Shown: positions 1 through 13,197, counted from the stretch's first letter. The stretch: 64,000 nt of DNA from Branchiostoma belcheri (GCF_001625305.1 NW_017804131.1:590885-654884); one strand, 5' to 3'. The notes: generated by a model from the letters alone, not told the origin. Translations and numbers: made by a program.

Positions 1-54
1 ACACTTTGTAAATTCAATGGTTTAGAGCATTGTAGGATCACTTTTTATAATACA

Positions 55-95
55 TGTCCTAGTACCTGCATGTTGTCCTAGTACCTGCATGTTGT
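55..95. repeat. Short tandem duplication in CDKAL1 intron
   Basis: The word CCTAGTACCTGCATGTTGT occurs twice back to back in the intron preceding the first recognisable CDKAL1 exon. Nothing else is seen in bases 1-294, which read as intron sequence ending in the acceptor TTTCCATCCAG at 294. Confidence 0.7.
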
Positions 96-294
96 AGTTA
101 AAAGATGTGGTGTTTTACCAAACCTCATAATAGCAAACATAGTAGTAGTATAAGTTGATTAGACAGTACAAAATGTAGTTGTTTTCTATTGCTTTACTTT
201 ACTTTCTTTGACACTGTGCATGCAATTAGCCTTCAGGAATGATTGTGCAAGTAAGGAATTGTTTTGGAACATGAACATCTTTCTTTCCATCCAG

Positions 295-1007
295 GTCCTG
301 GTGCCCAAAGATGAAAAGTTACTGGGAAAGATGGTTACCGTGGAGATCACGTCAACAGGGAAGCACTACCTCATGGGAAGGCTACTGTCAGGTCAGGTGA
401 CCAAGGTTGCCATAGCAACCCCACTACCCAAGGGTACTGTGTCAGGTGTACAAGATAACCTTCAGGTATGACCTTCACAACTTACAGAGAAGAATTACTG
501 ATGTCTTTTTCTTAATTTGTTCATTAAACTTCTCCATCACAAAATGGGGGGGGACTGAAAACAGGTGTATTTGTATTTAATAGCAATGAAACTGATCATT
601 ACAAGGGTCAGCTTGTTCATATCTGCTAGTTGCTCCTTTTTTTTTCCACCAGATCAAGCTACAAGGCATAATTTAAGACTTCTTGTGGCTTCCAAAGTAT
701 CTTTCATTTCAAATAGTAATGACAGCTTTGTTTCTTTGTTTAAGATATGATATAAGATTGTCAGCTTTAAAGGGATGTATTTCATAGTAGCCTCACAAGT
801 TGTTTTTTTTCTCTCTGTGCTTCACAGGAAACAACAGACAGCACAACAGTAACAGCACAACCCCCGCTGGCATGGGTACAGCACCAGCTGTCCAGGATAA
901 CTCCTGTTGGTATGCCCCGATGGATGCAAGTGGCTGCTTTTGTTCTAGTTCTTGCCGTTGTTTTAGATCTTTGTAGGATTGTTTACAGAGTAAGTGCTAA
1001 ATTCTGA
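295..1007 (+). CDS. CDKAL1: CDKAL1 3' end (tRNA ms2t6A methylthiotransferase), last two coding exons
   Basis: CDKAL1 is a radical-SAM methylthiotransferase that converts t6A37 of tRNA-Lys to ms2t6A and is anchored in the ER by a C-terminal tail. Two exons are visible. Exon 295-465 (57 codons, phase 0 at both ends) encodes the end of the TRAM RNA-binding domain: it begins VLVPKDEKLLGKMV, continues TSTGKHYLMG and ends KGTVSGV, as in the vertebrate protein. Exon 828-1007 encodes a short polar linker and a hydrophobic tail (MQVAAFVLVLAVVLDLC) followed by a basic end, then TGA. The catalytic MTTase and radical-SAM exons lie upstream of the window. A strong donor-like GTAAGT overlaps the last codons (from about 990), so an alternative 3' exon is possible. 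An AATAAA lies at 1399-1404. Confidence 0.9.
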
Positions 1008-1398
1008 GATGTGAGGAAGGAATTGGTTGGTGTAGATTAATCAAACAGTCTTAAATCTCATGTATGGATGAATGTGTACATACACATGTACACTGACCCT
1101 GAATGTCAATTGTGCAACAGGAAAAGATCAGAAGCTCAGAATTCATTGCACTGTGGTTTCAAACAGGACTTGATGGTTTCAACTTTTAAAAGAATGCCAA
1201 ACAATTATATTACAGAAATACTATCATGATGTTGTATCATTATTGAATCATGGCACAAACAACTTTTTGCTGGGGATGATTTTGAATAGTCAATGGTCCA
1301 TGCTCGCCTTCATGTTTGATCATTCAGACAACTAGATACCTGTCAAATTCTATGCGTAGAAGATTTACACATTTGCCCTATCACCTATATCTATTGAA

Positions 1399-1437
1399 AA
1401 TAAATACACCAACGAAGGACATTTTCACAGTTTTATT
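1399..1437. terminator. Convergent polyadenylation signals of CDKAL1 and TAZ-A
   Basis: AATAAA on the + strand at 1399-1404 would serve CDKAL1. AATAAA on the - strand (TTTATT at 1432-1437) would serve the facing TAZ-A gene. The two signals are under 40 bases apart, so the two mature 3' UTRs should overlap or abut. Confidence 0.55.
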
Positions 1438-1499
1438 CTAACAACTTTTTATATATTAACATTGTACATATATAATTTATATCATACAATCAATATGAT

Positions 1500-4400
1500 T
1501 TACAAGAGGCCTCCTGTAATAGGAGGATGGTTTAACATTAGAATACTCTCCCTGAATAATGCCAACACAGTCGGCGAGGGATACACTGTGTCCCCATCCC
1601 TTACACAATGTTTGTAATATCTACAAAACGGGATTTTACAACTTTCAGTTGTACAATTTATACTGTGTTGAGCACATGCTATTGCACCTATGGTGCAGAT
1701 TTCACAACTTGGCAGTGTACAGGAAGCACAGGATCGCAGGGAGGTTAGGCAGATGTTACAGACGAGACATCTCTTCCTGTGACTAGGACTGGACCAGAGG
1801 TCACTGTGACTGAGGCAGGCTATGATAGCCTGCTCTGCCTGTGATACTGTGAAGGGTAGAATGCGGAAGCACATCTGAAATATGATGAAGATAGAAAACT
1901 GTTACATGTAAAACTACACATTGTCAACTACTTCTCGAAAAATTGGGAAAATGACTGAAATTCTACAACCACTTACAGAAGTAAAATGTGCATCAATTTT
2001 CATCAAAACACACATGTGTACATGATAAGTGCCACCAAAGATTTGACAGTTGACAGTACCTGTAGCAGCCTGTTGCTGATTTGATGGCGATGCAGGTTGA
2101 CCGGCCCCACTGCAACTGCCCAGAATTCCCTCTGTTGGAATGCACGGAAAATTCCCCCACACTGAAGGGGGACGGGGATCAAAATAATTTTGTGTTATGA
2201 GTGAACAAAGGCAAATGAGCAGGGAAGAGAAATGACTGTTGATATTTTGATTTTCAATGTACTGTGTCACATATCATTGTTTTGTATTGGATACATATCT
2301 CACAACTAAACAAAGCCAACACAACTAACATTTGCAATTACGGCAAATTTTACAATTGAAATGTCTAAAGTTGTTTCAAGAAGGTTTTGCCACTACTGAC
2401 CTCGGCAGTTCCACAGGATGGACTTGTGATCCTCCTCAGATGGACTGAAATCTTGTCTCTAAACTGTTTGTTGTTCTGGAGCTCTTCAGGACTGAGTTGA
2501 CTGTCCCGGATGGCCTGTTTGGTCTCCTCACACCCTGTAATGTCACACCCCTCCCTCTCACACGTAAAGACATGCCCACAATACAACTGTCGCACGTAAG
2601 CACAGCGCTCACAGTTGATCGTGTGGCACGTTTTGATGTGGAAGAGGTAGTGGGTGACCACGCGCTGGCAGGACTGGCACTCTCTCATGTGGGCAGTCAA
2701 CTGGATGTCATCTCCAGTCAGCTCAGCAAGGTGGCGCTGACAGTCCACAAGGTCATCTACGCCAGGCAACTGTTGGGATGTTCAAGGAAATTGTGTCTTC
2801 TATGTGTAGAAAAATTACTGGCACCTAGCATTTTATGAGATGGACTTACAAAGCTGCTTTTAATGTCAAAATCAAGATTGTCACACAACTAGATGTTAAG
2901 CTTACCAGTGGATGAAGGCCCCTCAAAAGGATCTCCTGCTCCTTCACTATCTCTGTGAGCTGCTCAAGCTCCTTGCGGACCGTGTTGATTGTATCTCTGT
3001 ATTCTCCTGACCTGGTTTCGAGGGCTTCCTTTTCCAAGGCCAGTTCTGCAGATACTCGTTGGGTGTTTTCCAGCTCTGTTTGAAGCTGCTCAATTTGCTC
3101 CTGTTAGATAGTAAATAATGGACATCTGAATGTTACATTGTATTCTTGCATGATATCATGGTATTTTCATATCGCAGTATATAAACATTATATTCTCTGT
3201 GTTTGCTTGACCACCTATGACAACTTCTCCCCAACAGATTGTACACTTCCATGTAATAATTACTTTGTTTCTTGTCAGTACCACATCCCTCACAGAAGAG
3301 AAATGATTTTCGTTCCAGATCATCAATTTGCTTCTGTTGCAAAAGACCAAAAATGTGATATAACAAGATCCCAGTAACCAGTCCACAATGACATTGTACA
3401 TATACATGTAACGTTATATACTAAGTTCACCAAAGGTGAGAAATGATTTACCTGTTGCTGTTGTGCCCTGGTCTCAGAAATCCTTGACATGTCACTGTGC
3501 TCTGTCTCCATCCGCTCTTGTGTCGCTGTCAGTTCGTTAACTTCTTGTTCTTTTTCATGGAGTTTTTGTTCCAGATCATCAATTTGCTCCTGATGCAAAA
3601 GAGCAAAAATTTGATCAAACAGGATCCCCAGTAACCAGTCCACAATAACATAGTACGTGTTCATGTAATGTTATATACTAAGTTCACCAGAGGTGACAGA
3701 TGGTTTACCTGCTGCTGTTGTTCCCTGGTCTCAGAAAGCCTTAATGCCTCACTGTGCTCTGTCTCCATCCGCTCGTTTGTCGCTGCCAGTTCGTTAACTT
3801 CTCGTTCTTTCTCTTCGAGTTTCCACAACAGATCATCAATTTGCTCCTGTTACATAGCAAAAGAACAAAAGATTGAGTCGAATATCATATTTAACAAGAG
3901 CAAGTACACTGCAAGTATCATTAACAATAATAAAAATATCCATAACCACCATACACTGTAACAACAATATCGTGAGATATTAAATAGGTCGACAATATGA
4001 TAAACATCTTAAAATTTTTTGGTATGTACCACCTGTGTTTTCTGTCTGATGTAAGTCACTTTTGCTGCCATAATGGACTTACTGTCAAGGTTGTGTACAG
4101 TATTGATGTTGAATTTTGTAAACATGTGATCTACATGTAACAAGATCCCAGTAATCAGTCAATCACAATGACATAATACACTTATATTACAAGCTCAGCA
4201 AAGGTGAGAAATTTGTTACCTGTTGCTGTTGTGTATTGCTCTCATATTCCTTGGTGAGATCTCTGTTCTCCTTCTCCAATTTCTGGGCATGTTGGCGGGA
4301 TGCTTTCAGTTCATCAACCTCGATGCAGAGTTCTTTCAGCTCTCGTTCTAGTTCCGTTTGTGTGTGCTCCTGAAACCATCAACAGTTTGATATACTCACA

Positions 4401-5094
4401 GGCATATGAAGAACATGCCTTCATGTGAAGACAATTAGAAGATAATGAATTCTATTGGTTTACAATCTGTTATGGCATCTACATTTTCAAAATTCTTCAC
4501 AGATGATGCTGATACGTTTTTTAAAGGCATGTATGGGAGGAACAATACCTCTGATGATATAGTTGTGGTTATGTACAATGTAGAAACTAGAACATATATT
4601 CTCATAGACTAAAATGATAAGGTGAAACAATTTAGGGAGCTAATATTAATACTCACTGCATCATGGTTGATGTTTCCATTTTCTTGTCCTTCGGCTGACT
4701 GAAAAGTAGCGTTCAGCTTTTCTTTGGTGTTTGCGATGGCCCCCACCAAGTTGCCATTGATAGTAGTTTTCTGAAAATATAAAGGATGAATTAATGAACA
4801 ATCAACTGTATACAGCGTCAGTAATGCAATTCACAACTACTGTATGCCTTTTCTGTGTGGCAGAAATTTGACACATTATAAAAAGCATGGTTGATTACAA
4901 ATTAACAAACCTCTAGTGCAGTAAACATACACACATGTACCTTATCAGCCTTCAGCATTGCCCTGTTTTCCAAAGACCCGCAGTTCTGTTGGTGTCGAAT
5001 ATCTACCTTTGGGGACAAGTCAAACTCCGGTGAGGGGTGGATTTCTGAAGTCTCCATCGATATCTGTACTTGATGGGCGCTGGTTTAAGTCAAT
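1500..5094 (-). CDS. TAZ-A: coiled-coil protein with two TAZ-like zinc domains
   Basis: No name is recognised. Nine in-phase coding exons (all phase 0) give about 555 residues: 5057-4941 (start ATG 5057, in an exon from 5094), 4770-4657, 4369-4220, 3846-3709, 3589-3452, 3100-2906, 2769-2401, 2131-2060, 1874-1500. Residues about 78-284 are heptad-rich coiled coil. Residues 285-407 hold H-x3-C-x4-C-x4-C units (HVFTCEREGCDITGC) arranged as in the TAZ2 domain of CBP/p300. Residues 432-555 hold a second, divergent TAZ-like domain (HSINCTTESCKIPFC). TAZ domains bind transactivation peptides in CBP/p300, but here there is no acetyltransferase, KIX or bromodomain, so a scaffold or adaptor role is inferred only. 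Two 46-codon exons (EQIDDL...) are near-identical tandem duplicates. The gene is paralogous to TAZ-B at 30.6-35.9 kb. A TRAF-type adaptor is a weaker alternative. An upstream 5' UTR exon may end near 5450. Confidence 0.8.
3230..3440 (-). repeat. Decayed third copy of the duplicated coiled-coil exon of TAZ-A
   Basis: Just downstream of the two intact 46-codon exons, the sequence reading CAAATTGATGATCTGGAACG on the minus strand (around 3333-3314) matches the exon start. It then loses similarity and has no matching donor. The flanking intron words (ACAAGATCCCAGTAACCAGT) also recur at 3361-3381 and about 3618-3640, with a looser copy near 4140-4170. The duplicated unit was therefore exon plus intron. 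Confidence 0.65.
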
Positions 5095-6830
5095 CTTGGA
5101 AGGAAAAAATTCAGTCAAAACACACATCACAATCACTTTGAGTAAACAGCATAGCGTATTTGCCTTACTATTGACCTTTTAAGTCTTCAGTCCTTCCAAA
5201 TTAACATGTACAGATTTTCAAATACATGTATTTTATATGTCTACCTCTGAGCCTGTTCTCCAGACCTTTTTGGTGGCTAAGAGGCCATAAGATAGTATCA
5301 AACGGCAGAGCAGTATCCAATACACCACAGAAGGCTTCACCGGAAAAATTCCGAATTTCCGGTACAAAAAAGCCCGAAAAGAACGCCTAAAACTCATCAA
5401 AAAGAAGCTGAAGTCTAAACCACTGCTTGGAGCGTACCTGTGGTACCTGTGGCCACGTACAGCCTGTAGTAAACAACCACTTCCTCCCAATGAGAAGTGT
5501 GCAACTTGAGTTTCCATTATTAGTAGTCCGATTATGTAATCGGAAAGTCCCGCCGGTTACTACTTATAGTAACGCCAGGTAATGCAAGTTTCCGCGGGCC
5601 CCATGATCATCTGACCTGAATCCTGTTTCAGTGACGTAGTTTCGTTCCTGATGTTGTGTCTCATTGTTTTGTCAACCAGAGCGCAAAAAACGAATATACT
5701 ATAGTGTACATGTATAAGACTGTCGCCCGATTGAGACACATCTTGATGAATTTAATAGTCGACTACCCTAAACCGTCTTGTATCTAATTCAAATTATGAT
5801 ATGAATGATCAGAATTTGACAAAATTTTTGTCCGCCATGAGAGGCAAATTTCCGTCAAATTAGGGGAAATGGACGTAGACGTTCAACAACGTTCAACGCG
5901 TTCCGAACATTTGTATATTAACATAGTCTCCCCACTATAACCTCCTTGCATAGTCAAATTCGATTTAAGTAGTCACACTGACATAAACTGTTGCAAATTT
6001 CTTGGTGTAGTCGAACTCACATGGAATTGTGTGGCTGCCATGGCCAGGTCTCTGTGATGAAATCTATTTGTGAGTCATATTTATGATTAGATAAACAGGG
6101 AGTGAACTTTCCTACCTCGGGGGACGTCTTCACGGACTCCCCTGTGAGTCCGTCGCTGTAGGGTTAGGTTCCTTTAAGCTTTGCCACTCGTTCCTTGGTA
6201 CACCAGGACACTGCCGAAGCGCTGACCGACGGTGGCGGCTACAGTCTAGTCGCGAAATTTCTCGACATAAATGTAGTTATAATTGGTGCGTACCTATATT
6301 AGGCAACCAAACACCTTTCGTCACACAAAGGCAAGTGTGAAAAACAAGTCTAAGTTCACTTCCGGGTCGACTTGTTGAGAACGAAACGTCGACTTCTGAA
6401 ATTTACGTCCCTTAAGGAGATTTTAGTCCGATCAATGAAGACGTTGTTGCTCGCTGCCGAACGCTGAAGAAACTATCGGTTGGCCTCCACTTCTCCGTAG
6501 TTCACATGTTAGTTCATTAAGGGACTTTCCAACTTATTTCTACGTCCACACGTCAGAGGTACATTTAAGCAGGTGGTTAGAGGAACATTTTTCCTGGCCG
6601 GCCATTGGCTGGTGCAGTAGACACGTGATCATACTCACGACGTCACTGCATTGCACTGCCTCTAAAAACAACAATTCCTCACCATAAGAACAAGATATTA
6701 ACACCCAAAAATGACAACATAATAAGTAAAATGCATGAAAAAATTATATCTGGCAAAGCCAGGAATATTCTTGAAATAGATTTCGAGAGTTTTGGCTCTT
6801 ATTCTCTTTTAAACAAACATTTGAATCGAA
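5095..6830. other. Upstream region of the divergent TAZ-A / DF-1 pair
   Basis: No coding exon is supported here. On the minus strand a possible 5' UTR exon of TAZ-A ends at one of two adjacent donors (CAG|GTACCA and CAG|GTACGC, near 5442-5451). The rest is moderately CpG-rich single-copy sequence that presumably holds the shared 5' regulatory region. Confidence 0.4.
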
Positions 6831-6863
6831 GTGGGGTATGGTGCAATACCGGGGCAGAAGAAT

Positions 6864-6942
6864 GGAAATCCCCATGACTCACACGCGCACTGCAGAAACC
6901 TGCTCCATCCAATAGTTATTCTCTTTTCGGGTGGGGATTTCC
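6864..6942. promoter_or_regulatory. Two identical NF-kB-type sites in inverted orientation
   Basis: GGAAATCCCC at 6864-6873 and GGGGATTTCC at 6933-6942 are exact reverse complements and both fit the kB consensus GGGRNYYYCC. They lie 60-140 bases upstream of a donor-like CAAG|GTGCGT at 7004 that could end a 5' UTR exon of DF-1. The consensus alone occurs by chance several times in 64 kb. The pairing and the position are what make these worth recording. Confidence 0.4.
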
Positions 6943-7486
6943 GCCCAGCAAACCTGTTTCAACACGCATCGCGTAGCTACTCAGTACTGAGAATCAACAA
7001 CAAGGTGCGTATGTTCCTTTTTCTTGTTACCGTGTGTGTATGCTCTTGCGCCATACATGTACATGTACCATGCCGTAGAATTACAACGTGTCCGCGTTCG
7101 TACCGTACCTGTATGATATACCCCAATTAAAAACGGGGTGTAATATATGCCTACTATCATCTATTTATTTAGATTCCTCTCGAAACGATTCAGTGTTCAC
7201 TATGATGCACCATATACTGACTGAGTCATTTGTAGAAATCGGCCCAATACCATGTCACGGATACAAGTACATGTAGACAAGAATCATGCGTTCTGTATTT
7301 TTACACTACTTGCTATAAAGTATCAAAACTACTAGTAAATAAATTTCATATGTACCATTATCCTTACTGTCAATATTTGTTTACAGTTGGCTAGGCTCTG
7401 AGCGTTCAGGCCCGTCCAGTCTAATCAAATAGTACGTATTCTTCTGACATTCTTTGATTTTTACCACCAGGAAGTGGAAACTCCTT

Positions 7487-7586
7487 ATCTCCAAGCAGAT
7501 ATTGGAAAGGAAGATCGTGACATTTTCTTTTCCGTTTTTAATGACGGAATGCGACAAGTCTTCCCTTCCAACTTCTGCTTGGAGAT
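7487..7586. mobile_element. Small inverted-repeat element (MITE) with TIR ATCTCCAAGCAG
   Basis: The left end ATCTCCAAGCAGATATTGG and the right end (reverse complement ATCTCCAAGCAGAAGTTGG) form 27-base near-perfect terminal inverted repeats around about 45 bases. Flanks AACTCCTT (7479-7486) and CACTCCTT (7587-7594) match at 7 of 8 positions and look like a target-site duplication. Eight bases would fit a hAT-type transposase (inference). Related ends recur at 32389-32720, 33222 and about 34706-34732. Confidence 0.7.
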
Positions 7587-7703
7587 CACTCCTTCGTTAA
7601 AACCTGCGGCCAACTTTAGTGAGCAGTTGTGATGTCGCTGTTATGATGCAACACAAAATCGTAGATATATATGAAGGCTAACTCACTGAACGTTTTATCA
7701 CAG

Positions 7704-9500
7704 GAATCATGGGGGTGGTACTCCGCGTTCACTCAAGTCCCTTCATCCTGACGTTCTTCATCTGCGTTCTCATCGTTTTCTTCGAACGACAGGACGCAGC
7801 CCCTGTTGATGGCTTTCGGGAGGCCATGAGCAGCACTGTCTGTTGTAGTCTCTGTGTGAGTACTGCAGGTTGTTAGCCTCCTGTGCAGGCCCGGCGGCGG
7901 TGGAAAAGAGTTTTTAACGCGTTATTTTAATATAGCCGGCCATCCTACATAGCCACCGAGAGAAGGTTGGGCGGAATGGAACCTTCTCTCGGTGGCTATG
8001 TAGGATGGCCGGCTATATTAAAATAACGCGTTAAAAACTCTTTTCCACCGCCGCGGGGCCTGCACAGGAGGCTAGCAGGTTGTGAAGTAACTGAGATTTG
8101 ACCCCGTTTATGAGAATTCGAATCTCAATTTCAACAGTGTAGTGAGTAGATGTAGATAAACGCTTAGAGACTTGTACGTAAGTGTACTTGACTATATGTA
8201 GGGTCTCATCGTGGGATGACCACACAAATAAAACGTTTTCGTATCCAATCTGCCTTGTAGCGAGCGTTGGTCATGGAACATCGACAAAGACATCGCTTGT
8301 CCACGGAAATCAGAACAATGACAACGGCTGAGTTAAATGTTTTGTGCAACATTCTAAAATCTTTTACGGGATTATTCTTGTTTTACACTTAGCTCTTTAT
8401 GAACCAACATATAAACAGGAACAGAAATGTTTCTTTTACTTTTTACAGGTTGCAGAACAATGTGGTTCCTATGTAAGGAACCACATTTCTGGGAATTCCA
8501 TGCAACGCGAGCCCCGCCCGCACCAAGGCATAGTGACGTAGGTATTGCACTAGCCTCCTTCGCAGACTTGTGAGGTGGCGGCATTAATTTTTTTCGGAGA
8601 GCGACGCGAGTTATGCCACGAAGGGACGGTTTTGTCGCCGAGGGACTTTGCCTGGGAGAGAAGGTTTGGGCGGCNNNNNNNNNNNNNNNNNNNNCCCTCG
8701 GCGGCAAAACCGTCCCTTCGTGGCATAACTCGCGTCGCTCTCCGGAAAAAATTAATGCCGCCACCTCACAAGTCTGCGAAGGAGGCTATTGTACAATCTT
8801 TTAAATATAAATAATTTAACAGTTCAGCTGGCTAAGAATATATATTTCTCAACATGCTTTTCTTCACAGAACCTTCATCTACCAGTGCATGGGCTTCATA
8901 ATGTGTCTGGCAGTGCTACTGGTCTTGCCGACATTGAATGTGAAGTCACTCACTACCTGGAAACTGGAAGGGTCCTCTCGGAAAGAAAATACCCCTCTAG
9001 TGGAGGGTAAGGAACCAATAATTGAAGATCAAACGGGCACAAATGACTTCCTAAGAGGTACGTTCCTTTGTGAATGTTTACATATTACAGTGAGAATGTA
9101 GTTATGTTCATTTATCTTCCTTTATGGCACTATAAAATTAACAATATCTGAGACTGTACATACAGTAGTCACTTTTCAGCAAATTCACCACTCTTTATCA
9201 CATCACAATTTTACTACAGATGTCGCATCGCTGTACCAGGAAGCAGTGAGAGAAGTGGACTTTGCAAGAGTGGGCAGAAGAGTAGGTCTGGATGACTACC
9301 AGATACAAGAGATCATCAACAACGAAGCTGAGCAGCTGAGGGGAGAAGCCAAGTTGAAGTACCATGACTGGAACTCAAGCAAGAGTCCACAGAGTAGAGA
9401 TGACTTAAGGGATGATATTGTTGCTGACAGAATCAAACTCCTACCTGATATACTTGTGCAATATAAACGGCCACAAGGGCGTGCAGCTTATGCTGGCTAG
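7704..9500 (+). CDS. DF-1: short type I membrane protein with C-terminal death-fold domain
   Basis: No name is recognised. Proposed CDS: exon 7704-7855 (ATG 7709), exon 8886-9057, exon 9220-9500, about 199 residues. Exon 1 encodes a hydrophobic N-terminus (PFILTFFICVLIVFFE), read as a signal peptide, and ends in a CCSLC motif, phase 0. Exon 2, using the acceptor CTACCAG at 8885, encodes a membrane segment (GFIMCLAVLLVLPTLNV) and an acidic juxtamembrane stretch, phase 1 out. Exon 3 is an all-helical death-fold-like domain (DFARVGRRVGLDDYQIQEI ... IVADRIKLLPDIL). The same signal/CCxxC/TM/juxtamembrane/death exon order is seen in DF-2 at 19.7-26.2 kb, with the same phase-1 intron before the death exon. 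A micro-exon at 8449-8472 is possible. The acceptor at 8870 would be out of frame with the TM reading. An ectodomain exon could be missed. Confidence 0.65.
7874..8074. mobile_element. Foldback element, 201 bp, with 9-bp target-site duplication
   Basis: Nearly the whole element is an inverted repeat: it begins TAGCCTCCTGTGCAGG, ends with the reverse complement, and the arms of about 90 bases meet near 7970-7980. It is flanked by perfect 9-base direct repeats GCAGGTTGT at 7865-7873 and 8075-8083. No coding capacity. A 9-base duplication suggests mobilisation by a Mutator-like transposase (inference). It lies in intron 1 of DF-1. Confidence 0.85.
8551..8788. mobile_element. Second foldback element of the same family, interrupted by an assembly gap
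   Basis: Ends TAGCCTCCTTCGCAG and CTGCGAAGGAGGCTA share the terminal motif of the element at 7874-8074. The arms (8551 to about 8655, and 8695-8788) are almost perfectly complementary over more than 90 bases. The hairpin loop is missing (20 N). No clean target-site duplication is visible. The right-arm word TAACTCGCGTCGCTC recurs near 42790-42805 as a diverged copy. Confidence 0.8.
8675..8694. other. Assembly gap (20 N)
   Basis: The run of N sits at the apex of the foldback element, where a long hairpin probably blocked sequencing or assembly. The true loop length is unknown. Confidence 0.95.
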
Positions 9501-10541
9501 GTTCAAGTGGTGTTAATGTGGTTATAACCAAATACATGTACTGCGATGTGTTGCTTTGAAGCAATACTGCACCATAATGCAGGTCTTAAAACTAGTGTTA
9601 CTGTTTGCCACTGCTCTATGAGGGGCCTACAAAGTTTACAAAAGTGAAAAGGTAAATTGAGGATACTTTGAAGTCTATATATACATAGAAGAGTTTGTGT
9701 GCTTGTGAATCACGAGACCACTGTATGTATACAGATATATACGTACTAGCAATGCAAAATGGACCAAGCAGCTTGATAAATTGTCCGACAACTCAGGCGT
9801 TTCAGGTAGCATACAGGTTATTTTCACTGATATGATGAAAGATGCTACAGAAGTATCTGAAACGTCTGACTCCTCAAAACAATTATCCGGTTGCGTACCT
9901 TGTTTTGCCTGGATGTCTTTCATAACAGGGTACATGGTTCCTTAGAATAAATGTTTGTCAACTGCATGGATGAATACAATAAAGTGATACACCTGAAAGA
10001 CATGCTCCTCCTCAAGTTCCACTTAAGTGTGTACTTATATGTACCAGATGTTGGCACATTTGCTGATGTTATTTAAGAAGTCAATTGCATACCAAATATT
10101 TTATGTAGTTTGAACTAGAATTCAAAGTCTATGTTTTATAAGTGTATTGAGCAAGGAACGTTATACGTTGACCTTTGTATAGCAGCTCTTCATATTGCCA
10201 TAACCTAATGCATGTTTCAAGTTATTCTCAAAACCAATTTTCACTTTGTTGCATTTAACTTAATATTAAGCATGTTATTTCTTCTGCAGTGTATTACAGT
10301 AGTATCATAGCGCAATCATATACATGAGCCCCCATTCAATAGTAGTGAAAGAAAAACCATATCTATTCCCTTTTATGTTGACACAGCCCCAAGGAGTTAC
10401 AAATATACACAAAAAGCACAAGAAGCATCACAAGTTTATGGAGACACATTTAATATCTCTCAGAGGATGTACATTGTATCAGCAATGGCATATTTGATGT
10501 GTAAAGACAGGTCTGCCCATTGCACAGAGGTGAGGTCTGAC
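9501..10541. other. Intergenic region between convergent DF-1 and RPL22
   Basis: AT-rich sequence holding the 3' UTR of DF-1 and, at the right, that of RPL22 on the minus strand (ATTAAA-type signal near 10446). No exon, RNA gene or repeat family is recognised. Confidence 0.5.
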
Positions 10542-12432
<1,891 letters not shown>

Positions 12433-13197
12433 GATGGGCAGTGGGAGAGAGACCGAACGTGGCTTCGCGGGGGGTAATCTTGTGACCGGAAACTACCGAA
12501 GGGATGTCGAAGGTGGCCGAGAATATAAAATTCCACTAAAAATAGATAATGTATGACATTTGGACAAAATTTTCTTACAATTTAATAAATTGATGGTTTA
12601 ATTTTTTCACAAGTCATATGATTTTCTTTATGATGATTATTTCGAAGCTCCGGACATTACCGAAAATTTTACGAACGTGGTCCAAGGACACCGAAATGTA
12701 TCCTGGGATAGTAAACATGGCCGTCTGAGATCACATATTTGGAAAAAAATTAGAAATCCTACATTTTTGTACGTCTACAAGAAATTCAAGAGGAGACTTG
12801 TAAGTAACGAGAGAAAATTAGACCTTATTCGCATCTCTGTGCAATTTTTAACCTTTTCATTGCTCTTAAATGTTAAAAGTGTATGATTTTCGAGCGGTTC
12901 TAACGTTGATGACCGCTCCCATGCCCCCCTCCCCACCTACATCCTTCATCTGTCATGCATGACTTCTAAATAACACAAGCCAAGGGATCATCTTTGAAAG
13001 ATGATATCAAAAACAGGGGTTTGTTATGGAACTTAAGGAACTGGCAAATAGTACAACTACGTACCTGAATAGTACAGGAGAAGAGAGAGGTTTAACTTAA
13101 GCTGGAAATGGTTCAGTTCATTCATGATGATAATTTGTGTATCTCTCTCTCTCTTTTACTTAGTATCTTCATCAGCTGTCATAATTTTATCTTTCAG
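12433..13197. promoter_or_regulatory. Bidirectional promoter region between RPL22 (-) and GPS2 (+)
   Basis: About 0.86 kb separates the two start codons. A strong donor (GACTT|GTAAGTAACG at 12798/12799) and an acceptor (ATCTTTCAG at 13198) indicate a non-coding first exon for GPS2 starting somewhere in 12.5-12.8 kb. No TATA box is evident, as usual for housekeeping pairs. Confidence 0.5.

Noticed and set aside
5233-5517. A 94-codon minus-strand frame starting METQVAHFSLGG
   Set aside because: It runs through two good donor sites and does not connect in phase to the TAZ-A exons, which have their own in-frame ATG at 5057. Kept only as a possible 5' UTR exon.
8372-8814. Open frames spanning the N gap at 8.6 kb on both strands
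   Set aside because: They are inverted-repeat arms of a foldback element read through unknown bases, and the two strands give the same peptide by symmetry.
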